A stretch of 14,672 bases of DNA, from contig JADGJH010000766.1 of the NCBI GenBank assembly GCA_027596945.1, forward strand, positions 1 to 14,672, written 5' to 3'. This document shows, one piece after another, positions 1-9,441 of this stretch. The translations under genes and the position numbers were made by a program. Origin of the DNA: Physocladia obscura (taxonomy: Eukaryota; Chytridiomycota; Chytridiomycetes; Chytridiales; Chytriomycetaceae). Within the stretch, counting starts at the first letter, position 1. Every line of letters starts with the position of its first letter. The notes beneath the pieces were generated by a model, which saw only the letters and a program-made list of their open reading frames with translations, searched no databases and had not been told where the DNA came from.

Positions 1-234
<234 letters not shown>

Positions 235-438
235 AAATTTCTCGTCTGATTCCACTGCACTTGTCTTTTGTCAAATAAATTGTCTTTATTTTATCTTTTG
301 CAACGAATTGCCTTTTCTGATCTGATTTATGAGTCCCGAATAACCATGCTACCTTCTGTTCAATATACAGTTGGTGGTGTGTAAACGTTGTCTATCTTTG
401 CAAAGAAATATAAATTATTATTTAAAATAAACAAGTAA

Positions 439-532
439 GCTCGTGTAACTCAGTGGTTAGAGTGTCGGTCTTATAGGCAGAAATCCTGCACATGCACGCC
501 GAAGGCCGTGAGTTCAACCCTCACCTCGAGCA
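439..532 (+). tRNA. tRNA-Ile (anticodon UAU) with 21-nt intron
   Basis: The sequence folds as a tRNA: acceptor GCTCGTG with CTCGAGC (one T-T mismatch), D stem ACTC/GAGT at 448-451/460-463, anticodon stem TCGGT (465-469) with GCCGA (498-502), T stem GTGAG/CTCAC around TTCAACC, and discriminator A at 532. The anticodon TAT is at 472-474. An intron of about 21 nt (476-496) lies one base 3' of the anticodon, the canonical position for nuclear tRNA introns; tRNA-Ile(UAU) commonly carries an intron in eukaryotes. T6 at 533-538 is a Pol III terminator. CCA is not encoded. Confidence 0.95.
476..496 (+). other. tRNA-Ile intron
   Basis: Insert between tRNA positions 37 and 38; removing it restores a 7-nt anticodon loop CTTATAC. 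It would be removed by the tRNA splicing endonuclease. Confidence 0.85.
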
Positions 533-538
533 TTTTTT
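533..538 (+). terminator. Pol III T6 terminator of tRNA-Ile
   Basis: Six T residues start at the base directly after the discriminator base of the tRNA, as expected for RNA polymerase III termination. Confidence 0.85.
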
Positions 539-733
539 AACATAACAATTTCAAGCACTTCGAGAATCAGCTTCAAAAAAATCTGTTTGATTTTTATAAA
601 CTTGTGACTAAAACGAGTAATTTTACTCTGTTGATGTCTAGAAGCATGGTGGAGGCTGCAATATCGCACTGTTGATATTCGGTTTGGCACATCAGGATTG
701 CAACCCTCTCCACGATTTTGATTTGAAAAAAAT

Positions 734-1128
734 ATGTCGATGTGGGTGGCTTTCAAACAACTTTAGCATCTGCTTAAACCGTATTATATGCAGTACCTGC
801 ACTCTCGGCGATATTCTTGAGATTCTTCTGGCCCTGACTTTCTCCCCTGTTGCTGTTCTTATCAAAGAAGGCTGTGGATGGGACTTCATTTTGGTGCGGT
901 TGACACAAACTGCAGCTTTTTTTTCGTTCACTCTGTTTTCATCATTGGTTTATTAATCAACTCTACTTTGCAGAATATTGTTCTATTCTGCTTCGGAATC
1001 CTTCCAGGTTTGTGTATATTTTCATTGTTTTGATTTTTGCTGCTCAACTTTTTTTGACAGGCGTTGTGCATGCGCTTCTCGTTCTCCAAAATCACCAGCG
1101 CCGTGCTGTCCATTACACTGTTGTGTAG
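734..1128 (+). CDS. pmp3: PMP3/UPF0057-family plasma membrane proteolipid
   Basis: Small hydrophobic membrane protein that in yeast and plants affects plasma-membrane potential and salt or cation tolerance. I built the model join(734..741, 794..893, 974..1007, 1061..1128), encoding 69 residues. The protein starts MSITCTLGDILEILLALTF, carries SPVAVLIKEGCGWDF (the family's PPxAVxxxxGCGxDF signature), then NIVLFCFGILPGVVHALLVL (family NILLTxLGxxPGxxHAL), and ends in a basic tail and TAG. Two membrane helices are evident (about residues 8-24 and 35-55). Introns of 52, 80 and 53 nt have GTGGGT, GTGCGG and GTTTGT donors, CAG acceptors and upstream CTTAAAC, TTAATC and CTCAAC branch-like sites. All exon phases agree. 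Exon 1 is only 8 nt, so the start is inferred from the family N-terminus. AATAAA near 1173 may be its poly(A) signal. Confidence 0.9.
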
Positions 1129-1189
1129 CTGCAATGATGAAACAAATGTGTTGAATAATCTTGATGACAAACAATAAAAAATTCTTGAA

Positions 1190-2346
1190 ATGTGTGTTGG
1201 GGGATGTAAACAACCAGTTGTCGTTGAGAATGATCATCTGACTGTGATGGAAACAGTCGAGGATGTATCTAAGAAAAAGAATGAAGATGAATTTGACGGG
1301 TCGGATAATCTGCATCTTTCTGACGTGGGCTGGGCACATCTGTTTGATGTGCATTGCCATCTTTCGCTTGAGCCCGCATCACAAGCTGTGATTCCAATGC
1401 TGAAAGTTGCAGGTGTGTGGCTTATGGCGATGCAAGAACATGATTGGAGTAATATTCAAGCTTGGGCTTCTGCCAATCCTGCTGGAATTGTTCCTGCATA
1501 TGGTTTGATTGGTTTATGTCATTCCCATCCAATAATTCGTCATTATATCCTTCAAATCCGCGTTAGGAATACACCCTTGGTGCGCTCACACTACAACAGC
1601 TGACGCTTTTGATCTCTTGCGTGCGAGACTCATCGAGTCCCCTTTTGCGTTTGTTGGCGAAATTGGGCTAGACGGTGTTGCTACATACCCAGACTCGGAC
1701 ATCAAATACGAAATGAACAAGCAACTTGCTGTCTATACTGCTCAACTTAATCTGGCTGCTGAAGTACATTCCTTTTTTTTTCCTCTTCTTTTTTCTTTTA
1801 TTTCAGTCATTTACAAAAATACCGAAGCTTTCCCGCCCAGTTTCCATTCACGCAGTGAGTTGCTTCGGAAAACTTGAATCGATTTTCCAAAATTTGCTTC
1901 AAGATGTTCCAAAAGATCTGTCGCGTCGACAAAAGGATAAACTGAAAAAAGATAATGAACCAGTCCCAACTCTGGCTGAGCTCGCAGCACATCCCGCTTT
2001 ACGAAAATGGCCGCCAGCAATAATGCTTCACTCTTATTCTGGATCATCTGAATCAATCCAGAGGATTTTGCGATATCCGTCTGTTGTTGCGTCGCGTTTC
2101 TATTTCTCGTTTTCATATTTCGTAAATAGTCGCATTCCATTCGATCGACTGAAGGAGAAGATTTGTCTGATTCCAGATGATCAAATTTTGATTGAAAGTG
2201 ACCATGTTGATGCAACTCGTGTCGATCGTGCATGTCTCCGTGCTTTGGATTTAGTTGCGAGAGCAAAAGGCTGGTCGTTAGAAGAGACTGCTTTGAAGAC
2301 TGGAGCAAATGCATTACGATTTATATCAAAACTTTCTGTTCGCTGA
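1190..2346 (+). CDS. TatD-family metal-dependent hydrolase, Scn1 (Cut9-interacting) type
   Basis: Probable metal-dependent hydrolase of the TatD DNase superfamily, closest in pattern to fungal Scn1. The model is join(1190..1502, 1567..1763, 1828..2346), 342 residues, ending in TGA. All metal-site motifs are present: FDVHCHLS (HxH, about residues 52-59), GIHPW split across the first junction, GEIGLD (about 135-140), RPVSIH (about 173-178), MLHSYSG (about 236-242) and LIESD (about 291-295). Intron 1 (1503-1566, GTTTGA..TTAG) is fixed by the exact GIHPW reading and phase 1 on both sides. Intron 2 has two acceptors in the same phase: AAG at 1827 gives the family-like AAELSRPVSIH, whereas CAG at 1806, after a long pyrimidine tract, adds seven residues. 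The first 50 residues are charged and not family-conserved, so translation may start at 1247 instead. The ATG lies only 61 bp after the pmp3 stop. Confidence 0.9.
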
Positions 2347-2499
2347 TATTTATTTATTGAGTTAAATAAATTTTCAGATTGGTCGAATTTTTTCATAATT
2401 TTTTGTGATGATTTCATGATCGTCAGAATTTTTCTGGTAAAAACCTCCTTTCTTTATTTATTTTCTGCTCTTTTTTTTTGGCGAATTCAAAAATATGAT
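2347..2499. other. Spacer after the TatD-family gene
   Basis: AT-rich spacer. AATAAA at about 2365 may be the poly(A) signal of the upstream gene. No gene seen. Confidence 0.5.
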
Positions 2500-3014
2500 T
2501 CCTTTTTTGCAATTCCTCCTTTTCTTAAGCCTTTCTTTACTCGTTCCCCCTTGACAGCTATCATCTGTGGTTTCTTTCCCGTTTGTTCACTTTGTAACAC
2601 CATATCTTGAGCGCACTTCCAACTGGGAGAACAAATTTTCGGATAGCTAGACTCTGGAAAATTTACATCTTTCAGAATTTACGATTTTGTTTTTGTTTTT
2701 TGTTGCTTCTTGGGTTAATATAAAGTAAGAAAAGGCACGATATCCTCACCCGAGAACGTTCCCAATCTTGATGAAGTGCGCCTAATTTGTTCTATTTTGA
2801 TAATAATGCATTTTGGCATCCTGTCAGATTTTTTCCCCTGCGCAATTGCTTCTTTTACACGCTTCAGACTTGTCGCACTGATTTGGGGATAATTCGATTC
2901 ATCAAATGCTCCATCTATCGGTATCGGAATTTTGATTGTGGTCGGCTGTTGATCGCTGTCGGTCAAATAAGAACGAGAGCTCCATTTATCAGCTTTTATC
3001 AGGCGTGGTAACTC
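2500..3014 (-). pseudogene. Broken copy of the last exon of the acidic-protein gene at 5547-7741
   Basis: Read on the - strand, an open stretch from 3014 to a TAA at 2715 (99 codons) follows a splice-acceptor-like AAATAG. It matches the final exon at 5951-5547: IPIDGAFDESNYPQISATSL here against IPKDGAFEESDYPQISAASL there, then VKEAIAQGKKSDRMPK against VKEAIKEGKKSGRMPK. After that the frame runs into unrelated sequence. The remaining part of the exon, VKGERVKKGLRKGGIAKKE, matching VKRERVVKKGLGRGGIAKKE, reappears at about 2579-2500 after an insertion of about 200 bp, and part of the GKK..VK segment is present on both sides of the insertion. No upstream exons of the parent gene are found beside it. 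A fragmentary duplicate is the simplest reading; the retained acceptor leaves open use as an alternative exon. Confidence 0.75.
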
Positions 3015-3056
3015 CTATTTCACATATTACAGGTTTTTTAGTTTCGCATCCATTTA

Positions 3057-3590
3057 TTAAAAAATTTTGACAATAGCAACTTGTCCATTGGTATAGGCGA
3101 TCGGGGTGTTCATGTACATTCTCATAGCTTTTGCTGTTGTCGTATAGTGGTTTTCATTGGCATTACTGCTAAATCCAGTCATTTTTGTTGTTTCGGCGAC
3201 AATGGACCTAAAAGTGCTGGTCTCATCTCCAAATTTAAGTAGTTCGTCGGCGTCTTTCAAAAAATCGTATCCTTGATCATCATAATTTTCGGGAATATTA
3301 TCGTTGTCTTGGTATATATTCATATCATTTTCGTTCGTGTGCCAATTGCTTTCTGTCTGTGTTGATGATTCTACTCTCGTTAGATACACGCGCGCCATAT
3401 TATTCGATCCACGCGATTCTCGATGCGAAATCCATGTTTGCGGTATTACAAAATTTGAGCTGGCAGTGTCTGATTGGATGGGTGTGGCTGAATGCAGACG
3501 GAGGGGTCACGGTTAAATATTTAACTATTCCTTTTTTATTCTTCGATGATCTTTACCTTTCTTGATTATATTATAGCTGGATGATGGCAT
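3057..3590 (-). CDS. Hypothetical protein, two exons, 154 residues
   Basis: Model on the - strand: exon 1 3590-3557 (ATG, MPSSSYNIIKK), intron 3556-3488 (69 nt; GTAAAG donor, TTAAC branch-like site, CATTCAG acceptor), exon 2 3487-3057 ending in TAA. Phase 1 matches on both sides and creates an Ala codon. The protein is hydrophilic with no signal peptide or membrane helix. The middle is rich in Asn, Asp and Glu (for example DNDNIPENYDDQGYDFLKDA) and the first third is basic (PQTWISHRESRGS, MARVYLTRVESS). I do not recognise a family. Coding character is supported by clean splicing and by an uninterrupted 143-codon second exon in AT-rich DNA. Its stop lies about 40 bp from the broken exon copy on the same strand. 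Confidence 0.75.
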
Positions 3591-3769
3591 CGACACAAGA
3601 GTGCGGTGGCGGATCCAAATAAAGCTGGGCTGTTGCTCAGTGGCCTGTGAACTTCCAATCATTATAAATCACAAGTTTTCACCACAAAAAAATTCTAATT
3701 TCATAGTGAGTTTTCCACCAAATGTCCATTTTCCGAGTTTTGACAACTCAGAAATGAGTTGTTTGAAAA
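3591..3769. other. Spacer upstream of two divergent coding regions
   Basis: Lies between the - strand gene starting at 3590 and the + strand decayed coding region starting at 3770, so it should hold the promoters of both. A perfect 8-bp hairpin occupies 3743-3762; otherwise nothing specific is visible. Confidence 0.4.
3743..3762 (+). other. Perfect 8-bp hairpin with GAAA loop
   Basis: ACAACTCA (3743-3750), GAAA, TGAGTTGT (3755-3762). A GNRA-type tetraloop closes the stem, which ends 7 bp before the ATG at 3770, so in RNA it would sit in the 5' leader. No function is assigned. Confidence 0.5.
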
Positions 3770-4877
3770 ATGCCTAAGGCATTCTGCTTGAAGCTGGTAC
3801 CAGCTGTGAAGACATCTAAAAAACAGCAGCGAGGAGAAGTGGGTTCTAACTGTATTTGTGGAAGGTGATACAGTGGAAGAGATTGCTGCCGAGATTTGGG
3901 CTCTGACAATGCCAAAAAACATTGGAACGGTGAATGTTGGTGATACTGGTAAGTATGCATTAGATAAGAGGGAGGTTCCTTTTGAAAAGTTTGGTCACTT
4001 TGTCGAGCTGAGCAAAGGTTCCAGCAGATACTTGTTTGGTGCAAGTAAGTAACTCATTTATTAAATTAATACCTCTCCCTTAAATATACTTAAAACAAAT
4101 AGCAATCCAAGTAAATGTGACACCACTCACAGCCTCTATTTTTTGGAACTTCATGAAGTCAGAAGAAGCAGTTCATGTAATATATTTGTTTACTCTTCTC
4201 TGTGGTTCACAACAAAAGATTGGAACAAATTTAACAATGAAGCTCTAACTTTACCTGCAAATTGCTGAGACTGTTTTAGAGCCCCCAACAAGGCCACAAT
4301 TGCCAAAATTATTGCAAAACTCCATGTCAAGCATCCACACTACAAAGTCCAAGCATTTATTTGGCATGATTGGGCAAATCAGCTACTTGCAACTGTACCT
4401 GTTCACAAAATGACAGCTGCTATTTCTGGTGAGCCTCCAGAAAATTTAGCGTTTCTATTTGGTGAACAAGCTGTAGATCCTGAGGAGCTTCAACACATCA
4501 GTGAATTGATTTTTATCGTGGAGAATGTGTTGGCTGATGTTGATGAACATTACCAGAAGCTCAAGAAAATAATCAAGTGCTTTAACCAGCAAATGAAAAA
4601 CATGAAACAGTCTACAAATGCTAGCAAACAAATTTTAGAAGCATTTCAGAAAGCAATACATCCTGCTATTTGTAGCAGCAGCAATAGCATAATTGACAAC
4701 AGTATTACAGCAAGCACCACTAACAGCATCAATAACAACAAGAAAGTCAAAGTAAAAGTGAAAGTGGCATTGACTCAGATCACCCAGATAACTCTGATTT
4801 TGTTCTTAATGATAAATAAAAATATTGTAATAAATATAAACTTTATTTATATCCAAAAAAAAAAAAACATTATGTAG
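3770..4877 (+). pseudogene. Decayed gene of unknown family, ending in poly(A) tract
   Basis: ATG at 3770 opens MPKAFCLKLVPAVKTSK; the frame then closes unless one base of the A6 run at 3818-3823 is missing, after which coherent coding runs on (VLTVFVEGDTVEEIAAEIWA, VPFEKFGHFVELSKGSSRYL). A GTAAGT near 4045 and an AAATAG ending at 4102 may bound a short intron, although the GTAAGT donor does not keep phase and a second GTAACT donor does. The following exon is open in one frame from about 4103 to 4877 except for a TGA at 4266-4268 (between LTLPANC and DCFRAPNKATIAKII). Its middle (VQAFIWHDWANQLLATVPVH) looks like real protein; its C-terminal half has a coiled-coil-like stretch (about 4500-4650) and an Asn/Ser-rich end. 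No family is recognised. It may be a member of a repeated gene family or a mobile-element ORF. Confidence 0.55.
4855..4867 (+). other. A13 tract, possible integrated poly(A) tail
   Basis: Thirteen A residues follow AATAAA-like signals at about 4812 and 4830 and directly abut the truncated end of the Tc1/mariner-like fragment on the other strand. This is the arrangement expected if a polyadenylated transcript was reverse-transcribed and inserted there. Confidence 0.4.
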
Positions 4878-5153
4878 ACACCAATTGATTGAATTTAACT
4901 CATGCATGAATCTCATAATATCCAAATTTTTGATGTGCATTGCATGCCTTTCCAAGCTCTTCCAGGTCAATCCAGCTGCATGAATCACATGCCAAACATG
5001 CGAGATACTGATAGTCTTGTTCCACTATCTGCGAAAGGCCACCTGTGGTTTGTCATGAAAAGAGAGTGGTGTTTCCATAAAATATTCCACCAACCACTGC
5101 TTTTGAAGTACCAAGAATTTTTGGTCAACTGTGTTGGTGATTTTTTGGTTGAA
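4868..5153 (-). pseudogene. Tc1/mariner-like transposase fragment
   Basis: Read on the - strand from about 5153, the translation contains FLVLQKQWLVEYFMETPLSF, a TAG stop at 5027-5025 (after VAFRR), then ISHVWHVIHAAGLTWKSLER followed by HAMHIKNLDIMRFMHEL and WCLHNVFF. The order helix-turn-helix (IS..V..VI...GLTWKSLER), linker, then (H/Q)xxFxDE is the hallmark of Tc1/mariner transposases just before the first catalytic Asp. The sequence stops at the A13/T13 tract, so the DDE catalytic domain is missing. The open stretch from 4988 to 4806 is partly an artefact of reading through the T tract. It is a dead remnant; subfamily is not determined. Confidence 0.7.
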
Positions 5154-5165
5154 TGTGCCGTTTAA

Positions 5166-5546
5166 TTCAAATTGACTGATCCATCAAGTTATTGTGCAGT
5201 CTGATTTGTTGTAGATAGCAGTGACTTACTTTTCTGACATTTGATGGAAGTAGTAGTTATAAAGTGCATGTGCTTGGGTGTTTGTGCTGCTGTGTTTTGA
5301 TGTAGCTTGTAAATGAAGGGCATCTATACTCTCTCAATTTCTCCTGAACAACTTGGAAAAAAGGCATTTTCAAAAAAAACAATATCTCATATTTATTTTC
5401 CCACTTGTTATTATACCACATTCTATTGAATTAAGTTTGAAGTATTTTTATGCATCCTGGAGTTCAAATTCTGGTAATATTATAGAACAAAATTATTTAT
5501 ACGATTATTTTATTGAAAAATTCCACTGAACAAACTGAAGGTGAAT
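5166..5546. other. Spacer without recognised gene
   Basis: No convincing coding frame on either strand. It may contain the decayed 5' part of the neighbouring transposase remnant and the 3' flank of the acidic-protein gene. No repeats or RNA genes were recognised. Confidence 0.5.
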
Positions 5547-7741
5547 TCAGGTCTGCATAAATTCTTCATCTGAAGATTCTGCAGCCGGAGAAGCTTGTCT
5601 CATACGAAGACTATTCCAAAACTTGCTGAAAAACAAGCCAACACCCTTGGAAGCAGAAGAATTGCCACCACTTTGCTCTTTCTTTGCGATTCCTCCTCTT
5701 CCTAATCCTTTCTTCACCACCCGTTCTCTTTTGACCGTAATACTTTTGGGCATTCTTCCAGACTTTTTCCCTTCCTTAATTGCTTCTTTGACACTTTTTA
5801 GACTTGCGGCACTGATTTGAGGATAATCAGACTCTTCAAAAGCCCCGTCTTTTGGAATTTGTATTCTTATCATTGTGGTTTCTTCATTGTCGTTGATATC
5901 GGTGCTGATTTTCGGTGTTTCTGTCGCTTCTAAAGCGGGAACGAGCAATGGCTATTTGGAAAAAAAAAAAAAAAAAATTCAGATTTAAGTTTCGTGGAAA
6001 TAATTGAATGATGAAATGAAAAAGAAGAAATTACCGATTCACTATCTTCTGGATCTGAACTGTCCGAAAGCACGCTCTCAGCTTTCTTTAAAAATTTTTA
6101 ATACCATTAAACTCCTCATTTTCTGTGTGTAAAAGAATTTACCTTCACTTCTTTTGCTTCTTGCGTTTCAGCAAGTTTTTCAGCATATCTACATTGAATT
6201 TCTGATGCTTCGGCACTTTCGTCCTTTTCATCGCGTTCTTTGCTGGAACTTGAATCAGAGTGAGAGTCAGCTAATATTTTTTAAGTTATTAACGCTGTGT
6301 GGCAATTCTCAAAATGAAAGAAAATTACCATAATCTACCAAGCTAAGAGAAACGCCTCCTTGAGCGGATTTTCTAAAATTTGGATTTACCGACAGAACAT
6401 TTGCCTTGCGCTTGAGTACATTTTCTGTTCATTTGAGGAAAGATTTTCTATTTAAAGTTAGAAAGTTTCCCGAAATAAAGCAAAAACTGATTTTACCGTG
6501 CATTTTATTAACGCTGACTTCAAATTCATCAGGTATTTGCTCTTCGATCTTCATTTGAATTTCGGCAACCAAATCTTCATCTTTTTCTCCTGCACTTTCT
6601 CCTTCTCCACTAAACAGGCTTTCAATTTCATCTTGATATCCGTCTCCTTGTATAGAACTTTGGACAATGTCGTCTTCTTTTTCCGAGACACACTCTTTTT
6701 GTGTCGATTCAGCAATGAAAGTTTCATTTCTGTATGAAATACGGATGGGTGGAATCACGCTCGCAAATGCATCTGATTCTTGAGAATCTTCGAGTAATTC
6801 TTCGCCATTCACTTCGCCGTCTTTGGCATTATTTTGCATAGCGATTGATGTTGAAGTTTGATTCGTGATCTGAACTAGAGTTGATGACAATGCTGATAGC
6901 GATAAATCCGCAACATGATCTTCGGCAGATTTTGGCAAAGTCAATATGATCGAATCTATTTCCTGAATATTTGTAAAAGGGGTCGCTGAAATTTCGTTTT
7001 TGCTGATCCTGTCATATTGTTTTGTTTTCAGGCACAATACAAGGTCATGCCTTTGACTGTAAATACCATTCAATGCTTTCGTCCGGTTGCGCTAAGATGT
7101 GAGATAATCCTAGAGGCTTAAGAAGATTCACCGCAGATTTTGCGTCTGCGTCGTTGTTTGAATCAGGGTGGCTGCCATTTGCCTCTGCAAAAACTTCCTC
7201 TGGTAGTATCATGAAAGCGAGCGTCGGATGCGTGGAGAGAAGATGAAAGATGTATGAGCGAGCGATATCGAATTCGAATAACTTTGAGTCGCGTGGCGAA
7301 TGGGCAAAGCTTTCTTTTTTTCCTTGGATTTAGTTGTTTTGATGGTTTTTGTTTTGTTTGCTGGGAGTAACAAACCAAACGTAAGATTGAATTGTGGATG
7401 CGCAACAATTCCAGAGTGACTTTGCGATATTTGCGAGTCACGTGAAACGATAAAGCGGATAGTATCCTTTTGGAAATTGATTGGGGAGTCAATCTATGGA
7501 AAGAGAATTTAGGATTAGAAAAACAAACCATGACACCTGTAGATATAGCCTTGTCAATATACAAGTCTTCATTTCTGAGTTGTGTAAATTTTTGTTTTTT
7601 GGTAAAGCGAGAAGCGATTTGAAGGGGAACCAACAGCAAGACAGAAACTTTCGCTTGCCAAGTTGACAGCGGATCCGAGCAAACATAAAAGCTTGTGTGT
7701 TTAATGTTACTTGATCGACAACTACCGTTCCAACTGTCCAT
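5547..7741 (-). CDS. Hypothetical acidic protein, eight exons, about 590 residues
   Basis: Model on the - strand: 7741-7535, 7493-7376, 7322-7067, 7008-6497, 6424-6329, 6270-6143, 6085-6035, 5951-5547, with all phases consistent and TGA at the end (…EEFMQT). The last six junctions are well supported (GTATTT..CAG, GTAAAA..CAG, GTAATT..TAG, GTAAAT..AAAG, GTAATT..ATAG). The 5' part is less sure: the first intron would be only 41 nt with a weak GTCATG donor, the second ends in AAG, and the first exon is also open in another plausible frame. The N-terminal third is mixed (KLFEFDIARSYIFHLLSTHP); the middle is strongly acidic (for example EDDIVQSSIQGDGYQDEIES); exon 6 is a Ser/Asp/Glu tract. The C-terminal 134 residues carry DGAFEESDYPQIS and a basic stretch GKKSGRMPKSITVKRERVVK. 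No family is recognised. An acidic protein with a basic tail could be nuclear, but this is only inference. A partial copy of exon 8 lies at 2500-3014. Confidence 0.65.
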
Positions 7742-7807
7742 TTTATCTATTGTTTAAGTTTGTTCGGACGTCTTAACACAAAAAAAAAAAAAGCACAAAA
7801 AAAAACG
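7742..7807. promoter_or_regulatory. Divergent promoter with A tracts
   Basis: This 66-bp gap separates the proposed starts of the - strand gene (ATG at 7741) and the + strand gene (ATG at 7808). It contains two long A runs (about 7780-7791 and 7797-7805). Poly(dA:dT) tracts are known to exclude nucleosomes in fungal promoters, which fits a shared bidirectional promoter. No TATA box is evident. Confidence 0.5.
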
Positions 7808-8601
7808 ATGTTTGGTTCAAAAACTAGCGGCAACTCGCGGAAGCCAACGGCAACAGAAATTGCAATATCAAATAGGAGTATCAAGAATAGACAATTTGCA
7901 TCAAATTTGAAGGAAAGCATCACCGAAAATTAAAACAGAAAAACTAATGCACAACATGCAAAAAAAAGCAAAACGAAAACAGCCTATTGTAACCGCAGCT
8001 ACCAGCGAATATGCGAACACCATCTGGTCCGCAAGTAGTGCGTCATCGCGTGTGGGGCTCACGCGTCCAGCAGCTCCTCTCGCATTGCTGTCGTTTGCGC
8101 AGCGTAAAGCATTGTTTCTTGTTCCCTCCCTGCCGCTATCGCCGCCGAGTGGAATCACGTGACACTAGATTCGCGCAAACAAAAGTCGACATCCACAGCC
8201 AAACTCACCACGAAGCCGACATCTAAGCCATTTTATCAACAGCAGCAAGTCACGTCACGAAACCATCTGTAACTACACGTACCGGCTCCACCCGCGTAGT
8301 CTCGTCCACAGCACTTCCGAATTGCGGTGCGACGAGACTTAAAGTCCAAACTCACACAGTGTCCACAATTTCTGCCGCTGCCGCCGCGTCTCGCAAACAA
8401 CCCCTGGAGTCCTCTGCGCCTTCGGAGGAAAATTTTGTACCACTTAATATCTCGAATATCTTGAATGCCGATTCGGCACGGGACTTGGATTCTCGTGATT
8501 TTCGTGGTGCGGATGAACAATTTCCTGTTACTGTGGAGAAACTTGCAAGTAGTGGTCTGACGCGACGTAATACTACTTTTGTGAGTTCTCAAAGCAGAAA
8601 A

Positions 8602-8798
8602 GTAAGCTTTGCTCCATTGTTTTAATAACACGCCAGTTTAATGTTTCTGTTGCTTAAGACGACATTTATAAGGAGAGAAATTCAATTTACGCGGGGCCTG
8701 TTAGAGTCCTTAAAAAAAACGTTGCCCTAATTGTTAATTCTGTTTGTTATTATTTTTTCCCGTTATTTTTCTTTTTTTTTTTCTAATGCCATCTTCAG
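8602..8798 (+). other. Intron of the Gln-rich interrupted gene
   Basis: GTAAGC donor at 8602, a long pyrimidine tract from about 8745, a CTAAT branch-like site at about 8783 and TTCAG at 8798. It joins two phase-0 ends. An alternative donor GTGAGT at 8581 also keeps phase. At 197 nt it is longer than the other introns here. Confidence 0.65.
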
Positions 8799-9441
8799 AT
8801 ATCCGAATCGCGGTTCTCATTAGTCCCTTTATTTTCTCAACAACAGCAACAACAACAGTTGGCACGGTCTGAGAATACATTTTCTTTATCTGGCTCTCCA
8901 AAACGAGTGCCACAAAAACCGAGTATTCAGCCGTAGCAGCAACAGCAGCCACCGCAAACCTTACAAAATTCATCTTTTCTATCAGTAACAACCACCTTAA
9001 CTTCAACAGAAAGTCAACTGGGCACGCCTGGAAGATGTCTAGCCCAGCCACAACCCGTTCCAAAAACAGTAACATCTGTAGTTGTGTCGAATACATCTGC
9101 GATTATAGGGTGTCGCGTCCAATGAATACGGTGCAGATTATACAAACGCCACGACGCGTGACTGAGCAGAATATTGCAAGGACTGTTGGCAAGATAGTTT
9201 TGATGGATTCACTGTTTGCACCCGCTGCAACTTGAAAAGTTCATGGAGAGAATTTGATGCCTGATTTGGGGCTGCTGATGTGAAAAAAATTCCAGAGATT
9301 GTTGTAACGAAGGCATATGGTATGAACCGTGATGGCCGTGATATTGTTGGCAAAGATATTACTTTTGAAAACGATTGAGAAATCGGTAACAATTATATAG
9401 AGGCTGTTTTCATTCAACAAGAACTCCAACAAGAGAATGAA

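Noticed and set aside
1070..1177. 35-residue signal-peptide-like ORF (MRFSFSKITSAVLSITLLCS)
   Set aside because: It overlaps the last pmp3 exon in another frame; the pmp3 reading GVVHALLVL is family-supported.
692..1360. Antisense open frames over pmp3 and the TatD-family gene
   Set aside because: They are shadows of well-supported spliced genes on the + strand.
2605..2790. Imperfect inverted similarity (CCCA..GAAGTGCGC) and a resembling stretch at 12945-12975 (TTCCCAATTTTGGATGA) as transposon terminal repeats
   Set aside because: Matches are short and gapped, and the orientation at 2605-2790 points outward; not enough to call an element.
7163..7741. Single unspliced 192-residue ORF on the - strand
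   Set aside because: A spliced model reading other frames after 7535 gives consistent phases and connects to the downstream exons; the unspliced ORF ends at TGA-type junk.
9172..9228. XPA/Rad14-type zinc finger
   Set aside because: Cysteine spacing (10 residues between pairs, not about 17) and the following sequence do not fit.
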